A DNA stretch of 64,000 bases. Source: Clostridium tertium (GTDB taxonomy: Bacteria; Bacillota; Clostridia; Clostridiales; Clostridiaceae). A program made the position numbers and the translations under genes. Of this stretch, positions 25,738 through 33,171 are shown one piece after another. The notes beneath the pieces were generated by a model that had not been told where the DNA came from, made no database searches, and worked only from the letters and a program-made list of their open reading frames with translations. The DNA lies in NCBI RefSeq assembly GCF_017873245.1, contig NZ_JAGGJY010000001.1, positions 248,001-312,000 on the forward strand. The letters run 5' to 3'. Position 1 is the first letter of the stretch; each line of letters opens with the position of its first letter.

Positions 25738-26664
25738 GTGTTAAGTAATCTTTTTAGTAATGTAAATGTTTCTAATAAATTATTTACATTAAATGATTCT
25801 AGCATATTAGAATTATCAATTGAAAATTCTAAAGAATTAAATGCTAAAGAAATCGAAGAAAGCTTAGTTTTACCTTATGAAAATAATAAAGGTAAAAAAG
25901 TGGTAATAAAAGCTTTTAGTTTTCAGCCTAATTTAAATGGATATGGAACAATAGTAAGAGAAAGAAAAGAAGATTTAAAAAAAGGATTAGAAAAAATCAA
26001 ATCAATTTCAGAAATCAAATTTGCTGTAGATGGAAAGGATAAAAATCTACAAGAATCTCTAAAAGAATATGGAGAGGTTATAAAAGTAGCGTCTATAACA
26101 GATTTATATGAAAGTAAATTAATTTCGAAGGTATATAACGAAGAAAAGAATGTAGTTATATATGATGTTATTGAAATTATACAATTAGGACAAGCTTTAA
26201 ATAGAAAAAATACAGAAATATTAACTGCTGTTTATGGAAGTGCCATAAATGGTAGAAAAGTTGTTGCGCTAAAAAAAGGAACAACATATAAAGAAGTTTT
26301 TGAAAGCTTGAATGGTAATGCTCAGGAACTTAAAAAAGTTATCAATGGTGGTAGTTTAAATGGAACACCTGTATATAATTTAGATTCAGTCGTAGATGAT
26401 ACAACTAAAGGAATTTTATTCTTAACAGAAAAAGATTCACCATCTGAAGAAAGTTATAGCTGTATAAGATGTGGTAGATGTTTAAGAGTCTGTCCAGAGG
26501 GGTTAAATCCAATAAAGTTAGTTGAACTTTATAAAATGGGAGAAAAAGAAGAGTTTATAAAGTTTGGTGGAGAAAAATGTATTGATTGTGGCTTATGTAG
26601 TTTTGCTTGTCCTTCTAATATAGAAATAGCACAAACTATTAAAACTGCAAAAACATTTAAATAG
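25738..26664 (+). CDS. rnfC: RnfC-like subunit of the Rnf complex, short form
   Basis: The start is GTG with GTAGGAGG upstream. The 308-residue protein ends in two [4Fe-4S] motifs, CIRCGRCLRVCP and CIDCGLCSFACP, followed by residues typical of RnfC. It is the first gene of rnfCDGEAB, where RnfC stands in clostridial operons. Usual RnfC proteins are about 430-450 residues and hold an N-terminal sandwich domain plus a glycine-rich NADH/FMN-binding domain. Here I see a remnant of the first domain (LPYENNKGKKVVIKAFSFQPN), but no clear glycine-rich nucleotide loop. The subunit may accept electrons differently or be degenerate. Identity as RnfC rests on position and the Fe-S tail. Confidence 0.75.
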   Translation: MLSNLFSNVNVSNKLFTLNDSSILELSIENSKELNAKEIEESLVLPYENNKGKKVVIKAFSFQPNLNGYGTIVRERKEDLKKGLEKIKSISEIKFAVDGKDKNLQESLKEYGEVIKVASITDLYESKLISKVYNEEKNVVIYDVIEIIQLGQALNRKNTEILTAVYGSAINGRKVVALKKGTTYKEVFESLNGNAQELKKVINGGSLNGTPVYNLDSVVDDTTKGILFLTEKDSPSEESYSCIRCGRCLRVCPEGLNPIKLVELYKMGEKEEFIKFGGEKCIDCGLCSFACPSNIEIAQTIKTAKTFK

Positions 26665-26693
26665 TAATAAAAATCTGAATAGGAGTGAAGAGA

Positions 26694-27584
26694 GTGGAAA
26701 TTAAAAATCTTAAAATATCACCAGCACCTCATGTGAAAAAAGGTCTTGGGATTAATAAGATAATGCTTGATTTTATTATAGCATTAATTCCAGCAGTATT
26801 TGCAGGAGTATATTTTTATAAGATTGATGCTGTTAAAGTAATAGTTGCAACTGTTGTAACTAGTATTATAGCAGAAGGACTTTGGAATAAGTTTGTAAAG
26901 AAGACTTCTTTTTTAACTGATTTAAGTCCAATAGTTTTAGGTATTATTTTAGCACTTATTATGCCAACTTATGTTCCATTATGGATACCGATCATAGGAT
27001 CAATATTTGCAACAATAGTTGTTAAACAGTTCTTTGGTGGACTTGGTCAAAACTTCATGAATCCAGCAGCAGCTACAAAAGCATTTTTAATTGCTTCATG
27101 GGCTGGAGTTATGGCAAAGCCAGCAACAGATGCAACATCAGCAGCGTCTGGTTCAGCAGAAGTAGTAGTTCCATTAATTGATAAAATTATAGGACAAGCG
27201 AATGGAAGTATAGGGGAAGTTTCTATATTAGCGCTATGTATAGGTGGATTATACTTAGTATTAAGAGGAAGAATTAGCCTAAGAGGGCCAATTGCGTTTA
27301 TAGTTTCAGCAATGATTATGTATAATATTTTTGAAAAAGATTTATTACTTCCTGGAGCATTCTTTGTATCAGCTATATTTATGACTACAGATTATGGAAC
27401 AACACCAATGACAAAGATAGGACAATACATATTCGGGATAATAGCAGGGGTTTGTGCAGCAATTATAGCTGTTAAGGGATTTAATCCAGAAGGACCTTAT
27501 TATGCAATAATAATTACTAATTTATTTACTCCTCTTATAGAGTATTTTACAACTAAAAAAATAAAAATTAAGAAGGAGGCTTAA
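26694..27584 (+). CDS. rnfD: RnfD, membrane flavoprotein subunit of the Rnf complex
   Basis: GTG 26694 is chosen because AGGAGTG at 26681-26687 suits it; the GTG at 26685 lies within that ribosome-binding site. The 296-residue protein has the opening ISPAPHVKKGLGINKIMLD, about nine to ten membrane helices, the LGQNFMNPAAATKAF segment and FMTTDYGTTPMTKIGQ. DATSAAS (146-152) occupies the place of the covalent FMN motif (DxxT/S-G/S-A-T/S), which would make Ser152 the acceptor in place of the usual Thr. It conducts electrons across the membrane in ferredoxin:NAD+ oxidoreduction coupled to Na+ or H+ transport. Confidence 0.92.
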   Translation: MEIKNLKISPAPHVKKGLGINKIMLDFIIALIPAVFAGVYFYKIDAVKVIVATVVTSIIAEGLWNKFVKKTSFLTDLSPIVLGIILALIMPTYVPLWIPIIGSIFATIVVKQFFGGLGQNFMNPAAATKAFLIASWAGVMAKPATDATSAASGSAEVVVPLIDKIIGQANGSIGEVSILALCIGGLYLVLRGRISLRGPIAFIVSAMIMYNIFEKDLLLPGAFFVSAIFMTTDYGTTPMTKIGQYIFGIIAGVCAAIIAVKGFNPEGPYYAIIITNLFTPLIEYFTTKKIKIKKEA

Positions 27585-27591
27585 TAAAGTT

Positions 27592-28206
27592 ATGAAAGAG
27601 AATTTTAAGCTAGGAGGAATCCTTCTAATAATAACTATGATTGCAGGGATTGTACTTGGGTTAGCAAATGATTTAACTAAAGAAGCAATTATAGAAAACT
27701 CAAAAGTAAGTAAAGAAGATTTAAGTTATATAATGCCTGAAGCACAAGGGATTCAAGATATGGATATGGAGCTTGATGTTGAAGGAAATGTAAAGGAAAT
27801 ATATGAAGCTGTGAGTGGGAATGACGTAATAGGATATGTTTTAAAGGTTACTAGTAAGGGATTCCATGGAGCAGTAGACTTTGTAGTAGGAATATCAAAA
27901 GATGATAAGGTTTCAGGAATAAAGGTATTAGCACATAGTGAAACACCAGGTCTTGGGGCTAAAATTGCAGAAGAGAAGTTTACTTCTAGATTTAAGGATA
28001 AGCCTGCAACAGAATATTTAGAGGTAGTTAAAGTAACTCCTAATAAGGATAATGAAGTAGAAGCTATATCAGGAGCTACAACTTCAAGTAAAGCATCTGT
28101 TAGCGCGGTAAATGAAGCTATAACTTTCTACTTAGAAAATATAAAGGGAGAAGAAGTAGCGCCACAAGAAGATACTGATGCAGATACAGGAGCTAGTGCA
28201 AATTAA
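27592..28206 (+). CDS. rnfG: RnfG, FMN-binding subunit of the Rnf complex
   Basis: The 204-residue protein has an N-terminal membrane anchor (GGILLIITMIAGIVLGLAND) followed by an extracytoplasmic FMN-binding domain. The covalent flavin motif AISGATTSSKA places the acceptor at Thr163. The C-terminus is a short acidic tail (EEVAPQEDTDADTGAS). An ApbE transferase, not seen in the window, must attach the FMN. It shares its flavinylation motif type with the lipoprotein at 3931-4806. AAGGAGG lies at the end of rnfD. Confidence 0.93.
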   Translation: MKENFKLGGILLIITMIAGIVLGLANDLTKEAIIENSKVSKEDLSYIMPEAQGIQDMDMELDVEGNVKEIYEAVSGNDVIGYVLKVTSKGFHGAVDFVVGISKDDKVSGIKVLAHSETPGLGAKIAEEKFTSRFKDKPATEYLEVVKVTPNKDNEVEAISGATTSSKASVSAVNEAITFYLENIKGEEVAPQEDTDADTGASAN

Positions 28207-28227
28207 TAATAAATTAGGAGGAAGACA

Positions 28228-28944
28228 ATGAATAAGTTAATTGAAAGATTAAAAAATGGGATAATTACTGAAAATCCGATTTTTGTTCAAGTTTTAGCTA
28301 TGTGTCCTACTTTAGCAGTTACAACAAGCGCTAAAAATGCATTAGGTATGGGACTAGCTTCAACTGTAGTTTTAATATTTTCTAATATGATGATTTCAGC
28401 AATAAGAAAATTAGTTCCAGATAAGATTAGAATACCAGCATATATAGTAGTTATTGCATCATTTGTTACAGTAGTTGATATGTTAATGCAAGGATATATT
28501 CCAAGCTTATATTCATCTTTAGGAATCTTTATACCATTAATAGTTGTTAACTGTATAATATTAGGTAGAGCAGAAGCTTATGCTTCAAAAAATCCAATTT
28601 TACCATCTATATTTGATGCAATTGGAATGGGACTTGGATTTACTATTGCACTATTCTTAATAGGAACATTTAGAGAAATATTAGGAGCAGGGCAAATTTT
28701 AGGGATACAAATAATACCTGAAAGCATTAAACCAGCTTCTATAATGATATTAGCACCTGGTGCATTCTTTACTTTAGGTGGACTTATGGTAGCCTTAAAT
28801 GCTTATAACATAAGAAAAGCATCAAAAACTGGTGAAGCAGTTAAAACGTTAGAACATAGTTGTGGAAGTTGTTCAGGATGTGGAACAGGAAGCTGTGGTA
28901 GCAGTAATAGTGGAATAGAAATAAAAGAAAATAAGAAAAACTAA
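28228..28944 (+). CDS. rnfE: RnfE, integral membrane subunit with Cys-rich tail
   Basis: The 238-residue protein contains six membrane helices of the RnfA/RnfE family (MCPTLAVTTSAKNALGMGLAS, GIFIPLIVVNCIILGRAEA, LGFTIALFLIGTFREILGAG). The two Cys of the helices (in MCPT and NCII) match those that share an intramembrane Fe-S site with RnfA. The C-terminus carries an extra stretch, HSCGSCSGCGTGSCGSS, with five Cys in 14 residues, which most RnfE proteins lack. This tail could bind metal or simply be disordered. TTAGGAGG precedes the ATG. Confidence 0.92.
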   Translation: MNKLIERLKNGIITENPIFVQVLAMCPTLAVTTSAKNALGMGLASTVVLIFSNMMISAIRKLVPDKIRIPAYIVVIASFVTVVDMLMQGYIPSLYSSLGIFIPLIVVNCIILGRAEAYASKNPILPSIFDAIGMGLGFTIALFLIGTFREILGAGQILGIQIIPESIKPASIMILAPGAFFTLGGLMVALNAYNIRKASKTGEAVKTLEHSCGSCSGCGTGSCGSSNSGIEIKENKKN

Positions 28945-28958
28945 GAGGGGTGTAACAA

Positions 28959-29537
28959 ATGGAATTATTTATGATTTTCATAGCAGCAATGCTTGTAAAT
29001 AACTTTGTACTTTCAAAATTCCTAGGGATATGTTCATTCCTTGGAGTTTCAAAGAAAAAAGATGCTGCAGTAGGTATGGGACTTGCAGTAACATTTGTTA
29101 TGACGTTAGCTTCAATAATGTCATGGCTTGTATATAATGGAATATTAGTTCCGTTAGAATTAGAATATTTAAAAACAATAGCTAATGTATTAGTAATTGC
29201 AGCTTTAGTTCAATTTGTTGAAATGGCAATGAAAAAATTATCTCCAGCTCTTCATAAAGCATTAGGGATATATTTACCGCTTATAACAACAAACTGTGCA
29301 GTTTTAGGTATGGCTACATTAAATATTCAAGAAGGATATAACTTTATAGAAGCTATAGTAAATGGATTAGGTGCGGCATCAGGATATATGCTATCAATAG
29401 TACTATTAGCTTTCATAAGAGAGAGAATAGATAATAATGAAAATATACCAGTTGTTCTAAGAGGGTTGCCAATAACATTATTCACAGCAGCATTAATGTC
29501 AATTGCCTTTTTAGGATTCCAAGGATTAATTCACTAG
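28959..29537 (+). CDS. rnfA: RnfA, integral membrane subunit of the Rnf complex
   Basis: The 192-residue protein has six membrane helices and shows the RnfA landmarks NNFVLSKFLGICSFLGVSKK and YLPLITTNCAVLGMA. The Cys residues in LGICSF and TTNCAV are those expected to hold the shared intramembrane Fe-S cluster with RnfE. It forms part of the ion channel core. AGAGGGGTG precedes the ATG 15 bases after rnfE. Confidence 0.94.
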   Translation: MELFMIFIAAMLVNNFVLSKFLGICSFLGVSKKKDAAVGMGLAVTFVMTLASIMSWLVYNGILVPLELEYLKTIANVLVIAALVQFVEMAMKKLSPALHKALGIYLPLITTNCAVLGMATLNIQEGYNFIEAIVNGLGAASGYMLSIVLLAFIRERIDNNENIPVVLRGLPITLFTAALMSIAFLGFQGLIH

Positions 29538-29550
29538 GAGGAGATTTAAA

Positions 29551-30348
29551 ATGAATATTTTATTTGCAGCGTTAAGCTTAGGAATTCTAGGATTAATTTT
29601 TGGAGTACTTTTAGGCTTTGCATCAAAGGCTTTTGAAGTTAAAGTTGATCCTAAGATACCTATGTTAAGAGAGTGTTTACCAGGAGCAAACTGTGGGGGA
29701 TGCGGTTTTGCTGGATGTGATGCTTATGCAGAAGCTGTTGTGACAGCTGGAGCAAAACCAAATTTATGCTCTGTAGGTGGAGCAAAAACAGCAGAAGATA
29801 TCGGTAGTATATTAGGAATTAAGGTAGATGCAAATGAAAAGATGACTGCCTTTGTAAAATGTAATGGAAATTGTGATTCAGCTAAGTCAAAATATGAGTT
29901 AGAAGGTGTAAGTGATTGCCTTACAGCATCATTAATGATTGATGGTGGATCAAAATCATGTTCATATGGCTGTTTAGGGCTTGGAAGTTGCGTTAGCGTT
30001 TGTGAATTTGGAGCATTAGATATAGTAAATGGAATTGCTAAAGTTAATGTGGATAAATGTACAAACTGTGGAGCTTGTATAAATATATGTCCTAAAGGAC
30101 TTATTGAATCAGTTCCTGTTTCAAAGAAAGTAAGAGTAGAATGTAACAATATAGAAATAGGAAGACATGTTAAAGAAAATTGTTCAGCTGCATGTATAGG
30201 CTGTAAATTATGTGAAAGAAACTGTCCTAAGGATGCTGTTCATGTAACTAATAATTTAGCAAAGGTTGATTATGATAAGTGCGTAAATTGTCAATTGTGT
30301 ACTAAAAAATGCCCAACAGGTGCTATAAAAAACATATTCTTAAATTAA
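29551..30348 (+). CDS. rnfB: RnfB, ferredoxin-accepting Fe-S subunit of the Rnf complex
   Basis: The 265-residue protein has an N-terminal membrane helix (ILFAALSLGILGLIFGVLLGF), then the four-Cys domain LPGANCGGCGFAGCDAYAEA. A Cys-rich region follows, with three [4Fe-4S] motifs near the end: CTNCGACINICP, CIGCKLCERNCP and CVNCQLCTKKCP. It takes electrons from reduced ferredoxin on the cytoplasmic side. It is the last gene of the operon, as usual in clostridia, and a terminator follows. CTAGGAGGAG at the end of rnfA is its ribosome-binding site. Confidence 0.95.
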   Translation: MNILFAALSLGILGLIFGVLLGFASKAFEVKVDPKIPMLRECLPGANCGGCGFAGCDAYAEAVVTAGAKPNLCSVGGAKTAEDIGSILGIKVDANEKMTAFVKCNGNCDSAKSKYELEGVSDCLTASLMIDGGSKSCSYGCLGLGSCVSVCEFGALDIVNGIAKVNVDKCTNCGACINICPKGLIESVPVSKKVRVECNNIEIGRHVKENCSAACIGCKLCERNCPKDAVHVTNNLAKVDYDKCVNCQLCTKKCPTGAIKNIFLN

Positions 30349-30373
30349 GATTAATAAAAAAATATATGTTATG

Positions 30374-30406
30374 AAGAGTGGATTCGTTAAGAAGCCACTC
30401 TTTTTA
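30374..30406 (+). terminator. Terminator of the rnf operon
   Basis: AAGAGTGG (30374-30381) pairs with CCACTCTT (30395-30402) around a 13-base loop, followed by a T run. Confidence 0.82.
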
Positions 30407-30527
30407 TATTATTAAGCTAATATTAAAACAATGAACATGAATCAATATTAAATTTGTTATAAAAATATACTTATTTAAATTTATTTATGTTTTATTTATA
30501 AATTAAAACTTATATCTCTTACTTATA

Positions 30528-31796
30528 TTACTTATTAAATATATTTAATAATGATAAAGATTTAACTCTTTCATAAATAAGATTTTTATCTGTTGTATAT
30601 AAATTAAGTTTCTTCATTCTTTCAAAGTATTTTCCACCAGAAAATGTATGTCTTAAGCTTTTACCATTTTCCATATCTAAAGCATCGTTTGCAAAAGCAA
30701 TTATATCTCCTATTGCTAAATTTCTAGGTAGAATTAATAATGGCTCATTTAATGCATATTTAACAGCATTATATCCTGCTAGTGCACCTGTAGCCATAAC
30801 TTCTGTATGGCCTACAAAAAATCCAGATTTTTCACCAGCGCAGAACATATTATTTAATCCAAGTATTTTCATAGAATTATCTCTAGGACTTGAAGCTAAA
30901 TATCTAATTGAGTTTGAATTACCACCAGATAATGGATCGATATATCTTGCATTTTCAAGTCCAGGTATTTTTCTAAGTTTATCTAAAGGATAATAAGAAG
31001 TCATAAGTTTAATATGTCCAGTATCTAATAAAATAACATTTTCAGCAAATTCTTTCAAAGCATATTGTTGACAGACCTTTTGGCTTAGCTTATCTAAATT
31101 TACATCTTCTTTAGGAACTGGTAAAGTAACAACTCCATATTTATCAAGTTTTTCTATAATATCTTCAGAGAATGATTCACGGGGAAGTTCACAGGATCCA
31201 CTCATTGCGCCAGGGGTTCCATTTGATCTTTCTCCTATAATATCCTTTATTCCGGCTTTGGCACTTAAACTTTCTCTGCTACCAAAAGATGGGCATCTAA
31301 GTATACACATAGAGCAACCATTACCGTATCTATTACAATTTGTCATAGATCCAGTAGAACCTGTTGTTTCAATAAATACATCACCATCTATAAAAGATCC
31401 ATCAGCTAATTTGATTCTAGTTATAGAATTGTTTTCTAAAGAAACGTTAATTGCTCTACTCTTAAAATGAATATTAATTCCCAAAGATAAAATGTATCTT
31501 CTTATTTCTGGCTCTGCTTTAGCTATGTCAGTTAAATTAGCATGTTTATGACCAGAAAACTCTATATTTTGATGAAGAGCAAGAGAATCCATAATGTCTA
31601 TTAGTTCATTAGCACCTAAAAATAATAGTTCTTCTGCAGCTGTAAATCTACCATTATTTCTCATTATGCCGCCTACATTACCAACACCTAAAAGCATATC
31701 AGTTCTTTCAATTATATGAACTTCTGCACCCATTTTTCTTGCTTGTATGGCGGCTTGGCAACCAGCAAAACCACCACCTATTATAATGATTTTCAT
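30528..31796 (-). CDS. FAD-dependent oxidoreductase of the GidA/HI0933-like superfamily
   Basis: The start is set at ATG 31796 (TGAGGT upstream) over a TTG at 31811. The 422-residue protein opens with the dinucleotide-binding fold KIIIIGGGFAGCQAAIQARKM and an acidic ribose contact, HIIER. The second half has the FAD-site pattern NNMFCAGEKSG, then TGALAGYNAVKYAL. A Cys-containing stretch in the middle (NGCSMCILRCPSFGSRES) may be redox active or bind a cluster. The overall look is that of MnmG/TrmFO relatives, but the residues are too different for that call. Substrate and partner are unknown. It is transcribed after the small NIF3-associated gene, with a terminator in between. Confidence 0.75.
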   Translation of the reverse strand: MKIIIIGGGFAGCQAAIQARKMGAEVHIIERTDMLLGVGNVGGIMRNNGRFTAAEELLFLGANELIDIMDSLALHQNIEFSGHKHANLTDIAKAEPEIRRYILSLGINIHFKSRAINVSLENNSITRIKLADGSFIDGDVFIETTGSTGSMTNCNRYGNGCSMCILRCPSFGSRESLSAKAGIKDIIGERSNGTPGAMSGSCELPRESFSEDIIEKLDKYGVVTLPVPKEDVNLDKLSQKVCQQYALKEFAENVILLDTGHIKLMTSYYPLDKLRKIPGLENARYIDPLSGGNSNSIRYLASSPRDNSMKILGLNNMFCAGEKSGFFVGHTEVMATGALAGYNAVKYALNEPLLILPRNLAIGDIIAFANDALDMENGKSLRHTFSGGKYFERMKKLNLYTTDKNLIYERVKSLSLLNIFNK

Positions 31797-31896
31797 TATT
31801 TTATACCTCAAATATTAATGTTAATAATAAATTATTCTATGGTCATTAAAATGCTACTATAAATATAAGTTTTATTACATAGTTATTAAAACGGTA

Positions 31897-31923
31897 ATGG
31901 CGACTTTAAAATAAAGTCGCCAT
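31897..31923 (-). terminator. Terminator after the small NIF3-associated gene
   Basis: ATGGCGACTTTA (31897-31908) pairs perfectly with TAAAGTCGCCAT (31912-31923). On the minus strand a short T run follows (ACCGTTTTAAT). On the plus strand AATTATTTTT follows, so it can work both ways. Confidence 0.8.
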
Positions 31924-31938
31924 AATTATTTTTATAAA

Positions 31939-32259
31939 TTAATTTATTACAGGAAATATGTTATAAACAGGTTCTTCATATGGATGAAGGTTTTTTATAA
32001 CGTTAATAACTTCAAAGGCTAAATCTTTATCGCATCTAAACTCCATTTTAGCCTCTTTTTCAATAGATAAGTTACCTTCTTTCCCAAGGTGAGGAATCGC
32101 TCCTTTTAAAGGCCTAAAGTAACCATTAACTTCGCTTATAGACATACAATTATCATAATTACCTATAGTTAAAGCACCAGTTCTATTTATTGCCTCTCTT
32201 AATTTGTCTACATATTCTAAAGGAACATATATTTCAAATTTAACTTTGGTATAATTCAT
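31939..32259 (-). CDS. Small PII-like protein of the NIF3-associated domain family (COG3323)
   Basis: ATG 32259 is chosen because AGGGGGTCT lies upstream on the minus strand; earlier in-frame codons give an unlikely hydrophobic leader. The 106-residue product has a ferredoxin-like alpha-beta fold pattern (VKFEIYVPLEYVDKLREAI, then FRCDKDLAFEVINVIKN). It ends HPYEEPVYNIFPV, the sequence seen at the inserted PII-like domain of Nif3/YqfO proteins and in stand-alone relatives. The function is unknown; PII/CutA-like trimer formation is family knowledge. Confidence 0.72.
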   Translation of the reverse strand: MNYTKVKFEIYVPLEYVDKLREAINRTGALTIGNYDNCMSISEVNGYFRPLKGAIPHLGKEGNLSIEKEAKMEFRCDKDLAFEVINVIKNLHPYEEPVYNIFPVIN

Positions 32260-32548
32260 ATATTTAATAGACCCCCTATTAATAGCTATAATTAAATAAT
32301 AGCTCATTATAGCAAAATAGTAAACGAAATAAATGTCTATTACAAACAAAAGTTAAATTTAAAAAATCTCATAAAATACCTAAAAAAACTAATAAATTAT
32401 TATTAATATTAAAACTTATGAAAGAAAATAGCATATAAACAAAGAAAAAACTGGAAAAGTATGAAAAATGGTATATTATATATCTTTTAAAGAGATATAG
32501 CATACTATATTAATGAAGAAAATAAAATTTGGTTGGGGGGATTTTAAA
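32260..32548. other. Intergenic region between divergent genes
   Basis: This is AT-rich DNA that must hold divergent promoters. I see no convincing operator, RNA or small gene. Confidence 0.5.
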
Positions 32549-32953
32549 ATGGGAGTTTTATTTACGATTATTGGTATTATATTAACTATTTACACTTCTT
32601 TTAACTTAATAAGAAGCATAGAACTAAAGAAAAAAGCTATAATAAAAAAAGCTAAAGTAATAGGCTTTGAAAGCTACACTTATTTAATGCCGGGAGCTGA
32701 ATATCATACAGTTTATAATGCAAATGTCTATCCTATTTTAGAAATTGAGGATAATAATAAGAAAGTAAAAGTTGCTATTCCATATTTATATGAAAAGTTT
32801 GATTTGGAAAGAGGCGATGAAATTCAAGTAATATATCCAAAAGGAAAAGTAGAAAAGCTTAAGATATACAGTAATGAAGATATATATAACTTTTATTATT
32901 TAACAATTATAATAGGGATAGCAATTACTTTGTTATCAATGGCAATAATTTAA
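32549..32953 (+). CDS. DUF3592-like membrane protein
   Basis: The start at ATG 32549 is supported by GGTTGGGGGGA just upstream; an ATG 36 bases earlier has no ribosome-binding site. The 134-residue protein has two membrane helices (VLFTIIGIILTIYTSFNLI at the start, YLTIIIGIAITLLSMAII at the end). They flank a roughly 75-residue beta-rich domain with AKVIGFESY, YPILEIEDNN and GDEIQVIYPKGKVEK, the pattern of DUF3592 proteins. Function is unknown. It is transcribed alone, with a terminator right after the stop. Confidence 0.72.
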   Translation: MGVLFTIIGIILTIYTSFNLIRSIELKKKAIIKKAKVIGFESYTYLMPGAEYHTVYNANVYPILEIEDNNKKVKVAIPYLYEKFDLERGDEIQVIYPKGKVEKLKIYSNEDIYNFYYLTIIIGIAITLLSMAII

Positions 32954-32980
32954 AAGGGGCTAATTTCTAGCCCTTTATTA
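32953..32980 (+). terminator. Terminator after the DUF3592-like gene
   Basis: AAGGGGCTA (32954-32962) pairs with TAGCCCTTT (32968-32976) with one G-U pair. The T tract is short. Confidence 0.7.
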
Positions 32981-33130
32981 ATTTAATAATTGTATAAAAA
33001 ACCAAAATATTACAAAATGCTTATGCAAGTATACAATTGTGTCTGTATAAATTTAGGATATATAATTGAAATATAAAAGTAAATGTTTACTTATCTTATA
33101 TCAAATAAATAAATTTATAATAAGAAGATT

Positions 33131-33144
33131 TGGAAACGTTACCG
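33131..33144 (+). promoter_or_regulatory. cre-like CcpA site upstream of the chemoreceptor
   Basis: TGGAAACGTTACCG fits TGNAANCGNTNNCA at all but the last fixed position. It lies 28 bases before the start codon. CcpA control is inferred from this match only. Confidence 0.35.
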
Positions 33145-33171
33145 AATGAAAAAGTATAGGGTGGGATTATA

